Shown here in pieces: positions 34,726 to 46,747 of a DNA stretch of 64,000 nucleotides. This DNA is from Marsupella aquatica (lineage: Eukaryota; Marchantiophyta). A program made the translations under genes and the position numbers. Numbering within the stretch: position 1 is the stretch's first letter; each line of letters starts with the position of its first letter. The notes under the pieces were generated by a model. The model was not told the origin of the DNA, did no database searches, and saw nothing but the letters and a program-made list of their open reading frames with translations. The stretch spans positions 11,842,001 to 11,906,000 of the forward strand of contig OZ316896.1 of assembly GCA_973895155.1 (NCBI GenBank), in the 5' to 3' direction.

Positions 34726-34890
34726 TTATGTATAGGGTAATGCAGGTCTGGGCGCAGGGTTACTAGGCTGTAACCATGCGTCCGGAATATGAAAAGAAAC
34801 TGACCGGCGGCAGCCGGGAAGCTTCTTTGAATATTCCGGGAGCAGGTTACAGCCTATAACCCCAGCCCTGCCCTGCATTAGCGTACATAA
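34726..34890. mobile_element. Short hairpin MITE-like element, 165 bp
   Basis: The arms of about 60 bp are inverted copies: TTATGTATAGGGTAATGCAG pairs with CTGCATTAGCGTACATAA, GGTTACTAGGCTGTAACC pairs with GGTTACAGCCTATAACC, and TCCGGAATAT pairs with ATATTCCGGG. A 30-bp loop separates them. No clear target duplication was found. Its transcript would form a long imperfect stem. Confidence 0.75.
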
Positions 34891-35037
34891 CTCCTGCCTG
34901 GAAAGAGGTTACTGGTTCAACTTTTCAGGACACCAGATTATGACTATAGCAGGCCCCTATAGAAATGGTTACACACCTGTACCCTCTTCTCCTGACAGGA
35001 TTTACGTTGTGAAGTTGAATATGTCACTCATGCAAAA

Positions 35038-35286
35038 GCTAGGATAAGGGCGAAGCTAAGATATGGGCCTCTATATTATGATAGAAAGCTAGGATAAGGG
35101 CGAAGCTAAGATAAGGGCCTCTAGACCATGACATTGGGTGATAGAAAGAGGATAAGGGCGAAGCTAAGATAAGGGCCTCTAGACCATGACTTTTGGGTGA
35201 TAGAAAGCTAGGATAAAGGCGAAGGTAATAGAAGGGCCTCTAGACCATGACTCTTGGATGATAGAAAGCTAGGATAAGGGCCTATG
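35038..35286. repeat. Tandem repeat, ~62-bp unit, about four copies
   Basis: The unit contains GCTAGGATAAGGGCGAAGCT, AAGATAAGGGCCTCTAGACC and ATGACT(C/T)TTGG(G/A)TGATAGAAA. Copies differ by small gaps and substitutions. Confidence 0.85.
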
Positions 35287-36172
35287 GTCTAGTGGGAACT
35301 CTCTAGACAATTACGCCAGGGTAAGCTAGGGCACTCATGTATTAATGTTCAATATAGAAAAAGTTTAGAGTCTCCTTTACATGCGGGGCGAACTTGGAAT
35401 GGAGCTAGGGCATTCAGGTTAGTTCATGTTCAATATGAGAAAGTGGAAGTTTCCTCTACATGGGGGTGGCAACTGGAATGGGCAAAATAATGGTTATGAT
35501 GAAACATCTATTTATGAGCACAGCTAGGGCACTTGGTTAGTTTATTTATGAGCACAGCTAGGGCACTTGGTCAGTTTATGTTGAATATGGAAAAATTAAG
35601 TTTCGTTTGCATACACTTGAGCTTTCTATCTTTTATTTCAAGCCTCCTCTCTACTCTGAGTAGGAATAAGAACAAGGTGGAATGGAGCGAGACTCCAAGC
35701 AACCTACCAAACTAGTAGAGGACACCAAACCTTGCCGACTACAATGACATCAATGAGGATGCAAGGTCCTGAAAGGGGTGAAATTGCTCACTATTTATAT
35801 TGAGAAAGTGGTATGGAAGGGCAGACCTCGGGTAGGAAGACAAATTATATGGATATGGGAGGTGCAATTACTTTCCAAATAGAGAGAATAACTAAGGAGA
35901 CAGCCCTCAGATGCAGATCTAGAACTAAAAGCAATCACCAAAAAATAATGCTACCCCCTAATAGTGTGGTTAATTTGATTAGGTTGAACATAAAAACAAA
36001 ACAAAACAGCCAGTAATTTCTGCAGGTTTTCAAAAGTAACTCTAATCCATGTTATAAATGATGTAAATAATCAGACTTTTCTTATAAATGTTTGACTGTT
36101 AAGTGATTTAAACATAGCTTCCATCAGCGGAAAGTGTTTTGCTGTGTAGATTAGATAACTGAAGTAATGGTG
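35287..36172. other. Intergenic DNA with a short local duplication
   Basis: CAGCTAGGGCACTTGGT with TTTATTTATGAGCA is repeated at about 35514-35575, and GCTAGGGCA(C/T)TCA phrases recur near 35325 and 35403. No gene seen. Confidence 0.5.
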
Positions 36173-36377
36173 TTAGGGTTTAGGGTTCAGGGTTTAACAT
36201 AGAAACATAATAAAAAAGACAGTAATTCCTGCAGTTATGGTGCTAAATCCAAGGAGTGTGTGAGTTGCAAGAGTTGCCGGGAAGTGATGGTTGGGCACTA
36301 GTTCCATTATGAGAAGGTCCATCTAAATCTAAACCCTAAACCCTAAACCCTAAATCTTATGGGGACCTTCTCATAAT
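36173..36377. repeat. Interstitial plant-telomere-type repeats in opposite orientations, one in a hairpin loop
   Basis: TTAGGGTTTAGGG then TTCAGGGTTTA is at 36173-36196. At 36331-36354 are just over three AAACCCT units on the same strand. The second array lies between a perfect 15-bp inverted repeat, ATTATGAGAAGGTCC (36306-36320) and GGACCTTCTCATAAT (36363-36377). Confidence 0.85.
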
Positions 36378-36483
36378 TGTCAGAAATTTCACCCTAAGTT
36401 TACAGACTTCATGCAAGAAACGGAGCTTGTAATCTCTGTAGAGAATTAAAGTTATTTGTGTGTAACCATTTTTGCACATACCT

Positions 36484-36722
36484 GCAGCTATTCCCATAAT
36501 GTCTTGCTCTAAAGTAATTTTTTCCAACCAAGGTCTGGGCAGGGGTTTCAGGGGTTCTAGCCTGAAACCATGTTCCAAGAAACTCAGAAAAGCTTGCAAC
36601 TATTCCCATAATTTCTTGCCTGAAATTAAACTTTTCCAGGACAATAATTATGTAAGATAATGGAGGTCTTGGCAGGGGTTCTAGCCTGAACCCCCTGTTC
36701 CAGGAAAGCTCAGAAAAGCTTC
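36484..36722. repeat. Tandem duplication, ~112-bp unit
   Basis: Both units run GC(A)(G/A)CTATTCCCATAAT, CTTGC, AGGTCT(T)GG(G)CAGGGG, TTCTAGCCTGAA and CTCAGAAAAGCTT in the same order; unit 1 is 36484-36595 and unit 2 is 36596-36722. Confidence 0.8.
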
Positions 36723-39722
36723 CAGGGTGCCCCAAGAAAGTTCACAGTTGAAGTCTGATAAGTATTTTTTGACTTTCTGGTCACAAGGCTACTAACCCAA
36801 AACCAGAATGACCGACATTATCCTATAGGTGACATTATCCTATACGTAACCACGACAGAAGAAGATTGCATATTGTAAGGTTTGGATTAGATGGTTGTCT
36901 AGAGGGTGGACGAGAGAATTCGATTTGTCCAGAACACGAGCTGCTCGTTTTGCTTTGCACTTTGCGGAGCCGATCGATCTGCCTGAAGGTGTGAGAATGT
37001 CTTCTAGAGGATGGGCGTTGCGGCGGTTGAGGAGTCACTCGTGGCGGTCCGATCTCTACCGCACTGTGCAATGACGGTCCATAATGCGTATGATGATGCC
37101 GTCCATACCAATTGTTGTTTGCAACCTGTGGAGCGAGAGAGCGGTGATCACATAAACGTCTTCGTTCACGTAGAATGATCGGCTGACGTTTAGACCTAGT
37201 AAGTGAATATTACTAGCAGGCTATTTGTGCACTGTTTATTTCTGCCCGCGTCGTCGAAGACCTTTTACAGATGCCAGGTTTGTTGGCCTGCATTTGCTGT
37301 AGATCGGTGACGATCAGTCTCCATCTTTCCGGAAAGCGTATGTCGTGTGGACAATATTTTGAGCCTGAATTAGTGGAGTCATCAGGTGCAGGATCCGGTC
37401 AGCTTTCGATGGGATTGATGGGATTGATGGGATTATTCATGCGTCCAACCAGGCATATCTGGACAAGATAAGGTCGCTCCAGCTGATCAGCACTGCGTGC
37501 TTTCCAGATCTGAGTATTTGAGGACCAAAAGATTGTTCTCCCTAGATCGCTGGCTTTCACCACATCTACGGAAGATATAGGGCTTCCATTATGCGGGCAG
37601 TGGGCCCGAGATGCATCCCTGATAATAAAGGCGCCTTCGAAAACCGTGTCTGGCTTATAGATGTCGTGTCGTGATTCACTCGTGAATCAGAAACTTTCGT
37701 CCAGCAACAAATTTGTCTCCCGTCTTGACAATGCATGTATTCAGGTCGTCTTGTCAATGCATGTATTCAGGCTTTGAATTATAAAGCTTACTGCTGTAAT
37801 TCGAACCGGGTACACGTGCTAGTGATCATCATAAGCCGCAACTCAAGCTCTGCTGTCTGAGCATCGGAGTCCTCTTTCTCTGTGCGAGAGCGCATGTGTT
37901 TCTCGGCGAGACGAGGGATCAGATATTTTAGTTCCGGCGAATCTTGATTGCTTGCTGCTTACCTTCTTCGGTTATTGACAGTCCGTTCTTGACTCTTTCT
38001 TCATTGTCTGTACGGTGACGACTTTGAGCTCGGGCGTGTCCCAATGTCCGATCGATGCATGTACCAATGTGTACCTTTCGACCCCCCTAGGCCCTGGCCG
38101 AACAGTGAGTCAATGGGTCACATGGAAACGATGATGCAGGTGCTGTGCAAGGCATTTGACTTCATGAACAAACAATCAATGCAAAACGAGTACTAGCCAA
38201 AATGGGAGAGGTTCCGGATCTTCTTTTCACCATCACCATGCAGGCAACACCCAACAACGCAAACTCCTACTACCACAAAGGCCATACCTCAACTGGATAA
38301 GGAGCTCAGAAAAGTCAGGACTATCTTCACAGAACCACACGGACGAACTGCAGATAATTACCTGCAAGCTCGCTTCCGCCAACTCCCTTCCACAAACGCC
38401 ATATCTCAAATGGATCAGGAGTTCAGGGGTTCAGGAGTCAGGACTGTCGTTGACAGAACCACCCGTTCTAATTTGATGCAAAACTATATCACAAGGGCCA
38501 TATCTGAAATGGATCCGGCTGTCAGGACTATGGTTTACAGAACCACCAGTCCCAAGCTACTTTTTGTAATTGTAGTCTTTGAATACACGTTCTAGTGTAG
38601 GTGAGTAACCAATTCTGAAGGTACTTGGTATTTACATAATCTCTACTGTAGTCCTTAAATTTGCGATAGATAATTTTTTGGACATCAACTGTGCAATTAC
38701 CCTATCGCCATTTGAACCACACTTGAAGTGAGCCAATAATCTAAATTTTTGTGTTGGCCCACTGCACATTTGCATTTTTTTAATCCCCTATCTTCACTCA
38801 TCATAAATTTAAATTTTTGGACCTTTGTGTGCATTTCTTCTTTCGAGGCAAGCATTAAAATAATGCCTACTCCAACAATTCACGCAGACTGCCCTAGGCG
38901 CTGTCTGAGGTAGAGCAAAATGTGTCAGGGACATCTAATTAGCAAATTTGTAGAGACCCCTCGCCCAAAATATGCCAAGGGACACCTTTAGTTATAACCC
39001 CTTTAGTTATATCAGAAACGAATTCTTTTGCTGATTTATCTAGATAGTATAATTATGAAAGGGTTTTAATACCATTTGCGGAAGGTTGCTTAAAGTTGCA
39101 ACAAGCATATCAAGTAAAATCACATATTATTGTGTGTCAAGTGAGCCAAGTTCTTCTGCCTTTTTCTACTTCTCGAAGCCTTGAAAGTTACTTTAAAAAG
39201 GCCCAACAATCAGCACGATGAGGAGAACTTTTAGTAGAAACAAGAGATGCTTTTGAAAGAAGCTTTCAAAAAGCTGAGACTAGCACTATTAAATCCAGGC
39301 ACTTCCAAAATGGCCACCCTCAAGCTCCACGAATGCATTGTGGGACCCCCTCACCATAATGCTGCCTGACACTGTGCAAAACTCAAGTCACCTCCTTTTT
39401 CAAATCTGGAAAGTGATGTCAATTGACATTCTAACATGAATTCCATTAGCGAGAATCTGCAGTATGAGGTGTTAGTTTTGCTGCATTTCTCTCAGTTGCA
39501 TTTTCTTAGAGTTTGACTAAGAAACAATTATTGCATTTTTTTGGGAGGGTTGGTGGGAGGACGCAGAAATGAAATCAGCCCAAGAGCGCACTCATTGTTT
39601 TTCTATTTGAAATTGAAATTAAAGAAATGCTGAACCAATTTTGTATCAGCAAACGCACATCAAAATGGGGCAGCATCGGTATGGTGTGTCACGTGGCATA
39701 AGTGAGGTGTCACATGGCATGT
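36723..39722. other. Intergenic DNA, no gene seen
   Basis: Only short ORFs. 38270-38560 has three degenerate units containing (C/G)GCCATATCT-(C/G)-AA-TGGAT and CAGGACT...ACAGAACCAC, period about 110 bp. Confidence 0.5.
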
Positions 39723-39925
39723 GCCCATAGGTGAGAGGAATCCAGTTATCCTGTTCATGTGCATAAGTGTTTATTCTGTTATGGGAAATTCCTCTCACCT
39801 GTAGGAGGCGTTCATCCTGTTCATTTGAATCCTATTATGGAAAATTCCTCTCACCTATGGGGCACAGAAGAATTTTCCATAACAGGATAACAGGATCCTG
39901 TTCATTTGAATTGTTCATTTGAATA
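39723..39925. repeat. Cluster of inverted repeats
   Basis: GCCCATAGGTGAGAGGAAT (39723-39741) is inverted at 39844-39863. A third CCTCTCACCT copy is at about 39790. TTTTCCATAACAGGATAAC near 39873 is inverted relative to the TTATGG(G/A)AAATTCC phrases at 39780 and 39835. ATCCTGTTCAT recurs four times. Confidence 0.75.
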
Positions 39926-42900
39926 AGTGTTGTTCCTTCTACATGTCTGGTTCACTTTTTGATATGGAACAGGGGACGCTTTCTGCAAGATGGGTAGTTC
40001 AGTAATGCGAGCCAAGCATTGCACCCTGCCAACTGACTTGATATCTGGGGCGCCCTCATTTCTTTCTATTTAAATGATTTTTTCTGAAAAATAACATGTT
40101 TAATACATTCAGTAGGAGGGGTATTGTTCTTTCAGAAGAAATAATTCCTTCCATGGAGATATAATTCCAAAGATAGTGCCGCAAAGATATTTTTGTTTAA
40201 GACTGCAAGTAAGTCTGAAAATCACTCTTCTATTGTGAGAGTGGTTGGGCAGTAGGGGGGGTATTTTAGTCATTTTGATAGCTTGGAGGGTCAATTTTGA
40301 GCCCAAGAGTGCAAGGTACGTCACTAACTTGTCATCTGTGGGGACTCGGTGCTATTAGATTTGAAAGAAAAAACCAACTTGTAGGGGCGATTTGATAAAA
40401 TTTCCCCAAAATAAATAAGGTCATTGTTTGACCCTCAAAAGCCCAAAGAACTGGATCCCTGAGTTTATGCTCTGATCATCAGAGCGAGCCTGAGAGGGGC
40501 CAAAACGAGCTATGATACACCTCTCATCACTTTTAGCTTGGTTTTTTTGGTCTTCCATCAGCCAGTTTCTCACCTAGTCAAACAATTTATTAGATAGAAT
40601 CTAATTGTTAGCTTTAAATCTCAGGTTGTCAACCGGGGTTATCAAAAGGTTAAAAAGTAATCTAGGAAAATTAGATAAATAATATTCTTAGCATCTTCTC
40701 TTTCACGCAAAGTGACAATATAGTGGATTTACACCAACTTGGGAGCATTTTTAACTTTTTCTGGTCTCTAAGATGTGATCAAGGCCATCCATTTTGGGGG
40801 CTACTGTTCACTTTAAGAACCTCAGGTGCAGTTTCCTTGTAAACTGTTGCCTATCCTATATGGAATGGAGTGGGATCCAAGCTTTGTTGTGTGGAGCACA
40901 GATTGGTCCACGATCTTAGTCACTTTTCTTGGAGGTTTTTTCATCTGGCCCCTTGGTCCATTCCTATCTTGAGTCTTTTACATTGACATGGGGGGCCATA
41001 AAAATTGACATCGGGGGCCATAAAATGATTCCAAACTCTCTTTCAGCTCGAGTACACTAACTTTAGAACATTAAATGGCTGACAGATTAGCTTTGGTAAA
41101 ATCACTCAAAATTGCTCCCAAGGTCTTGTAAGGCCACCCTTTTGGCAACTTGCATGTCAAAAGCACTTTCTTTTACTACCCTTAGCCCTCCTAAAATTGT
41201 GGGAAGAAAGTGGATTTCTATACTCCACAGAACACTTTTCTAACTATCAACTTTGCTACTTTGCTACTTTGCTATGAATCTGTCACAGTCGTCGTCGCAG
41301 GGCGAAGTTCGAGGAGGGTGAGAGGGTTCAACCTGCAAAGCAAAAGAATGAATGTTAAATAGTTTTAAAGCATTTTATTGACGAAGGAAACTGCGGAAGA
41401 CAAGGAAGGAGGGCCCACGCACCGACCTGTCTTTCCGTTCACGAGGCCGAGTGTGGGTCACTGGGTTGTCCGAGGCCGAGTTGTCGTCGTCAATCATGCT
41501 CCAGCCGGCCGCCTCGCGTTTCGAACATTGAACGAGGCCCACTACTATAATTATAATCGAGCACTTTGAACGAGGTCGCCGCTTCGGACCAGTTCAGACT
41601 TCCGTCGAACGAGTGAGGGTCCGACTATCATCCTGTCAAGACTGACTGCTCAGATGTTGGGCGACTACGGGTGCGCAACGATTATGAGGTAGTGACGGGA
41701 GGTAGTGGAATGCAGAACTATTCTGAATCAACGCCTCTCAGGAGACAATTTTAGCCTAGAAAGAGCGCTACGCTAATCTTGCCAATTCAAATCCAAGTAG
41801 GCGAAGTTCTATAACCATAATCGCCGAGTCGAAGCTCACTTTAAGAGGTACCCTTGTAACTGATGGCAACTTGAGGCGTGCGCTTTTGTTCATTTGGTAC
41901 CTCTTGAGTGATCCGCGGGGAGGTCGAGGTGCTGGCCACGTACTCCAATAATACCGACCAGTAACCAGTTGCATCGGTCTAGACAGAGGGACTACCGCAA
42001 ACTCGCCGAGTCTGGTCTACGGAAAAGCAGCTGTCGCTCGTAATTGAAAGGCGCTACAGTAGATCGAATTCCATGAGCAGTCTTATCGAGATTGGCCTCC
42101 AGCTCGGGCTATGGTTTGATGGTCCGATCAAAAGAGTTCTTGTCACTTCATACGTAGTGTGGACGTTTCTGCAAGACCTTGTTCATGATCGCATTCATAT
42201 CCCGCGCGGCCGCAAAAGGACTTTCAGTGGAAGGCGTACAGGGCTGAGTGCTGAATCGCCTGAAAACCTCACAGTAGTTTGTCTAGTTGAGAGCCACAAC
42301 CAACAATTGGCTGCTGGCATTGTCTGAGTGTTGGAGTGTGTTCAAGCGACAAATTGCTCGAAGCACTACGTATGTGAGCCTGAGCCACTTAGATGAGACA
42401 CGAACTCAACTATAATTTATTTCGGGGAAGTTATCAAATTGCTGCGACATCGTCTAGTTTCAGAACAGGTAAGGCTTGACTTCAAATCTATTGTCTCCAC
42501 GAAACTTCAAGCAGAGTACATTCTTGGTAAAGTCCTATTCTGTCGGTAATTTTGAGCGCATACATCATTTGGGGAACAATGTTTACTGTTCTATGCGGCT
42601 TTCAATGAGTAACTCTGGTGTATTACAATTCCAGGTTGGAGAACCTTCCTTCTTGGCGGCCCTGTCAGGGAACTCGACGGAGTCCTTGAAGCCAAGGAAT
42701 CGTCTTAAATAATAAAATCTACGCAACAGCAAGGTGACATCATCTGGCGATGTGATGAACCTTCGGGCAATGGCGAAAAGTGTTCGCCTGCGTTTGCTCT
42801 TGGCATTATAATTAACATGGTATAGTGAATGAGGTGAACACAGCTTGTACGGCGGTCTGATCCAAAAATAGCGACTTCGTCATCTCGGACGACGTGCAGC

Positions 42901-43131
42901 CGACTAGTGCAGCACGAGACTGTCTCCAATTTTCCGCGTTGATTCCACACGACGTACGTTGAAGAAGCTTCGGAAACTCGTTTGAATCCTTGACCAGTTC
43001 AGTAGTTGAAGCAATTTAGGTGGCCCTTCAGCCAGAGTTACCCAATCAGTGGCTAACGCTACCAGTTCATTTCAACATTTGCGTTCCTTCGCTTTCGATT
43101 ATCAAGGCAAGCGCTTTAACATTTGCTGGTC
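39926..43131. other. Intergenic DNA upstream of the F-box gene
   Basis: No gene, tRNA or clear transposon recognised. The last few hundred bases should contain the F-box promoter and leader, but no certain TATA box was found. Confidence 0.5.
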
Positions 43132-44289
43132 ATGTCTTCTCTCGATGAGAAGGAACGATTGCAAGGTAGCAATCAGACGGCGGAGCTGAACAGCAATATT
43201 GTGTACGAGGTTCTGAGGAGAGTGGACGCTGTGACGCTCGCCGCAGCGAGTTGCGTGAATCGCAATTTTCGCTCTGTGGCAGAAGAGGAAGATCTTTGGG
43301 AGAGACTATGCGGTGATCGTTGGCCGTCCACCAAGGATGCTGAAGTCAAGTCCGTCTTGTTATCGGTTGGTGGATATCGCAAGATGTATGCTCACTGCTA
43401 CCCCTCCATAATTGATAAGAAGCAAAGCTTCGTAGTCAGTAAGGATGACCGTCACGATGGGCTTGGACATGAGAAGGCATCTGATTTCATTGCCATCGTG
43501 GATGTCGTTTACGGAGACCAATCTTTGCTATCAAGAATAGTGAATGGTATACCAGGGGCGAACGATTGTCAAGGGTGGTTTTCCACTTGTCCCTTCCGCA
43601 CTGATCTTCTGACACTGTCCGGAAACGAGTATCGTGATCAAGGGCAGAGTGGCAACACGATTGAGATTGACTTACCTAATGCTGTGTCGAGGTTTCCCGG
43701 TGGGCTGAAGAATGGCAGTCCTCGGAATGGTGCGAGGGTCTGGAAGATGCTATGCGACAACATTAGGGTCAGCTGGATTTTAATCAACAGGAAAACGAAG
43801 CGGATGGCTAATCTTGCGAGTTGGAAATCGCTAGGAGGATTTCGGCACTGGCTCTGTGATGGAGATTTTTTGATGCGATTTGGATCCGTTCTTCCAGGAT
43901 CTCCAGCCATCAGTGATTCGTCCGTAGGTGGAGGTCCGGTGCAATGCAATGTCTCTCTAGTATGCTCTTTGAACGTTGCAGATCATGCCGAGGTGCCAGG
44001 AGAAACTGTGAAGGCCACGCTCAGGTTGTGTGAGTTGAGTATGCAATTGGAAGACTTCGAAGGTGCGCTAGCAACCGGTCATGAGAGCGTCGCAATTTTG
44101 CACAGGGCGCTAAGCTGTCCTAGGAGCAGACATTGTGGCCATGTTGCGGATTCGTACCAGCGCTACTTAAAAGTACGGAATGAAGTTAAAGCAAAAAACC
44201 TCAAATTCGACGGTCGTCTCAACGTTGCCGCAGCACTTGCAAGTGGCATCAGTTCATTCTTGTTCATTTTCTGGCTGTTTAAGTATTGA
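43132..44289 (+). CDS. F-box protein, At2g27310-like, with C-terminal membrane segment (385 aa, single exon)
   Basis: The frame is uninterrupted. I start at the ATG at 43132 (MSSLDEKERL); the frame stays open further upstream but without ATG. Residues about 17-62 form an F-box: LNSNIVYEVLRRVDAVTLAA, ASCVNRNFRSVAEEEDLWER and LCGDRWPST. This is followed by SVGGYRKMYAHCYP, a phrase typical of the small plant F-box group including At2g27310 and At2g36090. The middle is a globular part with W-x-L and an R/K-rich stretch; the last 20 residues (AAALASGISSFLFIFWLFKY) are hydrophobic and probably a tail anchor, also seen in this group. The F-box should bind SKP1 in an SCF ubiquitin ligase; the substrate is unknown. 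No neighbour suggests a pathway. It appears intact. Confidence 0.9.
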   Translation: MSSLDEKERLQGSNQTAELNSNIVYEVLRRVDAVTLAAASCVNRNFRSVAEEEDLWERLCGDRWPSTKDAEVKSVLLSVGGYRKMYAHCYPSIIDKKQSFVVSKDDRHDGLGHEKASDFIAIVDVVYGDQSLLSRIVNGIPGANDCQGWFSTCPFRTDLLTLSGNEYRDQGQSGNTIEIDLPNAVSRFPGGLKNGSPRNGARVWKMLCDNIRVSWILINRKTKRMANLASWKSLGGFRHWLCDGDFLMRFGSVLPGSPAISDSSVGGGPVQCNVSLVCSLNVADHAEVPGETVKATLRLCELSMQLEDFEGALATGHESVAILHRALSCPRSRHCGHVADSYQRYLKVRNEVKAKNLKFDGRLNVAAALASGISSFLFIFWLFKY

Positions 44290-45870
44290 ACAGATCTGCT
44301 TCAAATTTCTCTCGTTTTGTGAAAGTGGCTCGCCTTCTCCATGAAAAATACAAAGAATTGTACGAGTTCAGATATTCTAGCACGCATGTGGGATTGGGTC
44401 AGACGTTCGAAACATTCACGATTGTGATGGAATCCATCGAGCGCAGACAGTAGAGCTGGGTCTGTACAGCTTTGAAAGTTTTGAAAAGTATGCAAAAGCT
44501 TACCGTGAGACCTAATTGTAATAACTTGAAGCCAATATTTGTAACCTTTTTCTGGCAGCACCGACATTGCCTGGATGGGACATCATGAAAGATCTACTCC
44601 GCGTACTCAAGGTGGAAAAGAGACCACCACCTGTAAATTGTTGTTGACAAACCGTGTAATTCAAGATCTCATTTAATTGTAGCTGGCAGCCGGTAAACTC
44701 CTGTCCCTTTTTCGGACATGGAATGTTGCAGCCTACTTTCTGGTGACCATTGGTGTCGCGGACAATTCAAATGGCCAGTCTGTTGCTTCTCAATGCATTT
44801 TTAGCACGAGTCGGGCCATTTTCAAATTCCTATGTTTGTGAATCATGTGTATTTGAACGAGCTAGACTCTGCTCTTCCGTTTGAACTTCTTCATTCACGC
44901 ATTTAACTATGTGCATCTGTACGACAGCAAAATGCTGGCAACGAATTAGCCCAGTTTGAAACACAGGAACAGAGCTCGAGAAATGTGAATTCCACCAATG
45001 TTTACGGAAAGTCTACCAGCAGCTATAGAACACCCCATAGAACTGTGGCGACACTTTTACAGCCACTTCAGGGTTTATCCATGATATAGGGAAGTTATCA
45101 TGTCTGCGCAGTAGCGTAGTGTATCATTTTATTCCTAGGCTAGTCCATTTTTACGCAAAGAATGTCGTCTTTGGGACTAAGAGCCTACTTGCTTGCCCTC
45201 ATAACTATTTGCCATTTGCACTGTCTAGATTCCCAGAGTATCTGTTACAGTGTTAGGTGGTGTGAGCTGCACAAGCTCTCTTCGTCTTCCTCTCCTTATT
45301 TTATATTCTTCCTTTGTGTCATTTGCGTTCCTGTTTATTGTGATATCCTAGTAAGGGGTCTCAGTTTGTGGGCCCTTGTCCTTGGTTCTCCACTTTGTAT
45401 GCCATCAGCCTTGTCTCACGAAAGATAAGTGCTTGTCTCACGAAGGTAAATGCCTGAACCAAAGCTTGCTTGTCAGGGTCCGGAGCATAGAGATGCAAGA
45501 GCCTAAACAGAAATGACCTCTTAGTCCATTCCTTTAGACTACCTGGTATAAGTCTTTGAAAAAAAACCCATGCACAGATCAAGAAAAAAAGGGGCCCACC
45601 TAGTAGGTGATTAGGGTGGGTAATAAGTCTTATCTTGGCCCTTGTAAAGGGAAGTGTGACCTGTTCTGAATGGTTAGGATTGCACTTCCATATTCAGAAA
45701 AAAGCTGCTCACATTTGAATAGTTGAGATTGCATCTCAAACATAGGAAAAGAAACTGGGGCCAAGTTCTTGAAAAGCCATCCTTACTTTGCTCCCGCTGC
45801 CCCCTCCTAGTTATCTCCCCTGTTCCCTTGTCTTTTCCAAAGCTCGTTAAACAACTAGAGTACTATAGTT
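44290..45870. other. F-box 3' region and intergenic DNA
   Basis: The first few hundred bases probably include the 3' UTR. No other gene recognised. Confidence 0.5.
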
Positions 45871-46128
45871 AGCTTAAAACAATTCCAAGTCTATCATCTG
45901 GCCCCACTCCCTATCAAAGTTAGCTCAAATAGCTCAAAATAATTCAGCTCTGGCCCCACTCCTTGTCAAGGTTAGCCAAAACAATTACAGTAGACTATCA
46001 TCATGTGGCCCCACTCCTTGTCAAGGTTAGCCAAAACAATTAGACTATCATCATCTGGCCCCACTCCTTGTCAAGGTTAGCCAAAACAATTAGACTATCA
46101 TCATCTGGCCCCACTCCCCTGACAAGGA
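45871..46128. repeat. Tandem repeat, ~47-bp unit, four to five copies
   Basis: The unit is (T)CTGGCCCCACTCCTTGTC then AAGGTTAGCCAAAACAATTA with GACTATCATCA. The last three copies are nearly identical; the first two are diverged. Confidence 0.88.
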
Positions 46129-46437
46129 TGAGAGAGGGTCTTGAGGTTCATTTGAGGACTCTAACAAGAGTCCCATCACAAATGTTGACAGTTGATTCAG
46201 AAGTCACTTTACTTTCACGGGTAGAAAATGTGGCAGTATGTAATCCTACCAAAAACAAAGTGAGTAGTGTACTAAATAATAGTTTACAAATAGTTAAATT
46301 TAAGTTGAGGATGATGGCTTTTGGCCATAAACAAATAGCTATAACTTTTTCATGGGGTTGTACATGTAACAAAGTCCTGCTTAGAGGGCATTATGAAATA
46401 CTAGCCTGATGCCCACATGCCTTGCACGAAAGATTCC

Positions 46438-46747
46438 AAGGTGAGGGCAAGAGTTCAAGAGAGGGCAAGATGTTGAGGCAAGGGGAAGACATTGAGGTGA
46501 GGGCAAGATGTTGAGGCAAGGGCAAGATGTTGAGGAGAGGCAAAGATGTGGAGGTGAGGGAAAGATGTTGAGGTGAGGGCAAGATGTCAGGATGAGGCAA
46601 AGATGCTGGAGTGAGACAAAAATGTTGAGGAAAGCGTAGATTCAAGATGAGGGAAAGATGTTGAGGCAAGGCCAAAATGCGGAAGGCAAGTTTAGATGTC
46701 GAGGTCAGGCAAACATGTGGGGTGAGACAACATTGTCAAGGTGAGGC
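46438..46747. repeat. Purine-rich minisatellite, ~20-22-bp unit
   Basis: About 14 degenerate copies of GATGTTGAGG(T/C)GAGGGCAA. The + strand is strongly purine-rich. Confidence 0.88.
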
